From Pseudomonadota bacterium (GTDB lineage Bacteria; Pseudomonadota; Alphaproteobacteria; Rhizobiales; Kaistiaceae), in the NCBI GenBank assembly GCA_023392225.1, contig JAEVZM010000316.1, positions 1-6,280 of the forward strand: a stretch of DNA of 6,280 bases. Reading direction: 5' to 3'. This document shows, one piece after another, positions 5,781-6,280 of this stretch (its first letter is position 1; each line of letters starts with the position of its first letter). Below the pieces are notes generated by a model. It was not told where the DNA came from, ran no database searches, and was given only the letters and a program-made list of their open reading frames with translations. The translations under genes and the position numbers were made by a program.

Positions 5781-6280
5781 ATGCCCCTCCTGCTCAGCGA
5801 TCTGGTGGAGACCTGGGCGAAGGTACGCGCCGTGCGGGGACGCCTCGCCAAGACCGGCCTTCTCGCCGACCTTCTCTCGCGCGGGGCGCCGGAGGAGGTG
5901 GGAACCGTGGTCGCATGGCTCTCGGGCGTGGCGCGGCAGGGGCGGATCGGCGTCGGCTACGCCACGCTCCGCGATGCCGCCGGGCCGCCTGCCGCGACGC
6001 CGTCGCTGACGGTGTCCGATGTCGATGCCCGGCTCGACGCATTGATGGCGGTGAAGGGCAGCGGCTCGGCCGCCGAGCGGCGCCGGCAACTCGGCGACCG
6101 GTCCGGCGCGGCGACGGCGGACGAGCAGGCGTTCCTGTTCCAGCTGATGATCGGCGAGCTCCGCCAGGGCGCGCTCGAGGGGGTGATGGTCGAAGCCATC
6201 GCCAGGGCGGCCAACCTGCCGGTCGCCGCCGTCCGCCGGGCGGTGATGCTCGCCGGCGCGCTGCCCGCGGTCGCCGAGGC
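5781..6280 (+). CDS. ATP-dependent DNA ligase, LigB type (N-terminal part; cut by window edge)
   Basis: The frame from ATG 5781 is open to the window edge, giving 166 of an expected roughly 500 residues. The visible part is the helical N-terminal DNA-binding domain of ATP-dependent ligases. Diagnostic segments are WLSGVARQGRIGVGYATLRD at 46-65, SLTVSDVDARLDAL at about 75-88, and GELRQGALEGVMVEAIARAA at about 125-144, all closely resembling mycobacterial LigB. The adenylation domain with its lysine nucleophile and the OB-fold domain would lie beyond the window, so activity cannot be confirmed. GAGAGG (5764-5769) is the ribosome site, at a long 11-base spacing. An in-frame GTG at 5769 is a less likely start. 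Such ligases are accessory to the essential NAD-dependent LigA and usually serve repair, which agrees with the upstream glycosylase and the candidate stress promoter. Confidence 0.93.
   Translation, partial: MPLLLSDLVETWAKVRAVRGRLAKTGLLADLLSRGAPEEVGTVVAWLSGVARQGRIGVGYATLRDAAGPPAATPSLTVSDVDARLDALMAVKGSGSAAERRRQLGDRSGAATADEQAFLFQLMIGELRQGALEGVMVEAIARAANLPVAAVRRAVMLAGALPAVAE

Noticed and set aside
5017..5851. Long open frames on both strands over tag (5017-5772 plus; 5057-5851 minus)
   Set aside because: Both are low-information GC-rich shadows. The true frame at 5075-5710 contains every zinc-binding and catalytic residue of Tag.

Overview
The window is a GC-rich, densely coded bacterial chromosome segment. 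High GC at third codon positions, a malate synthase A, a periplasmic YkuD-type L,D-transpeptidase and one sequence matching the alphaproteobacterial general-stress (EcfG) promoter together suggest an alphaproteobacterium, probably Hyphomicrobiales. That placement is inference. I see no insertion sequence, prophage gene, tRNA, rRNA or CRISPR array.

Layout from left to right: the 3' end of an unidentified gene (1-148, +), followed by a strong GC-rich hairpin (169-195); malate synthase A (287-1894, +), which ends tail-to-tail against a DHA2-type MFS exporter (1931-3421, -) with a perfect 8-bp stem-loop filling most of the 36-bp gap; a 105-bp divergent control region (3422-3526) carrying two identical palindromes; a TetR/AcrR-family regulator (3527-4165, +); a secreted L,D-transpeptidase (4169-4891, -) whose stop codon lies 3 bp from the regulator's stop; a 183-bp divergent gap; 3-methyladenine DNA glycosylase I (5075-5710, +); and the first 166 codons of an ATP-dependent DNA ligase of the LigB type (from 5781, +), cut by the window edge.

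Four functional units are visible. (1) Malate synthase A performs the second step of the glyoxylate shunt; no isocitrate lyase gene lies beside it. (2) The exporter and the TetR regulator form a classic divergent pair. An identical 17-bp inverted repeat lies 16-17 bp before each start codon, which predicts repression of both genes with release by an exported compound. (3) The L,D-transpeptidase acts on peptidoglycan in the periplasm and appears to be a separate unit. (4) The glycosylase and the ligase can supply the first and last steps of base excision repair. The ligase has its own candidate stress promoter (GGAAC-N17-CGTT) between the two genes.

I did not find a clearly new multi-gene system. 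The most informative observations are the twin operators with mirrored candidate promoters, and the EcfG-like promoter in front of the ATP-dependent ligase.
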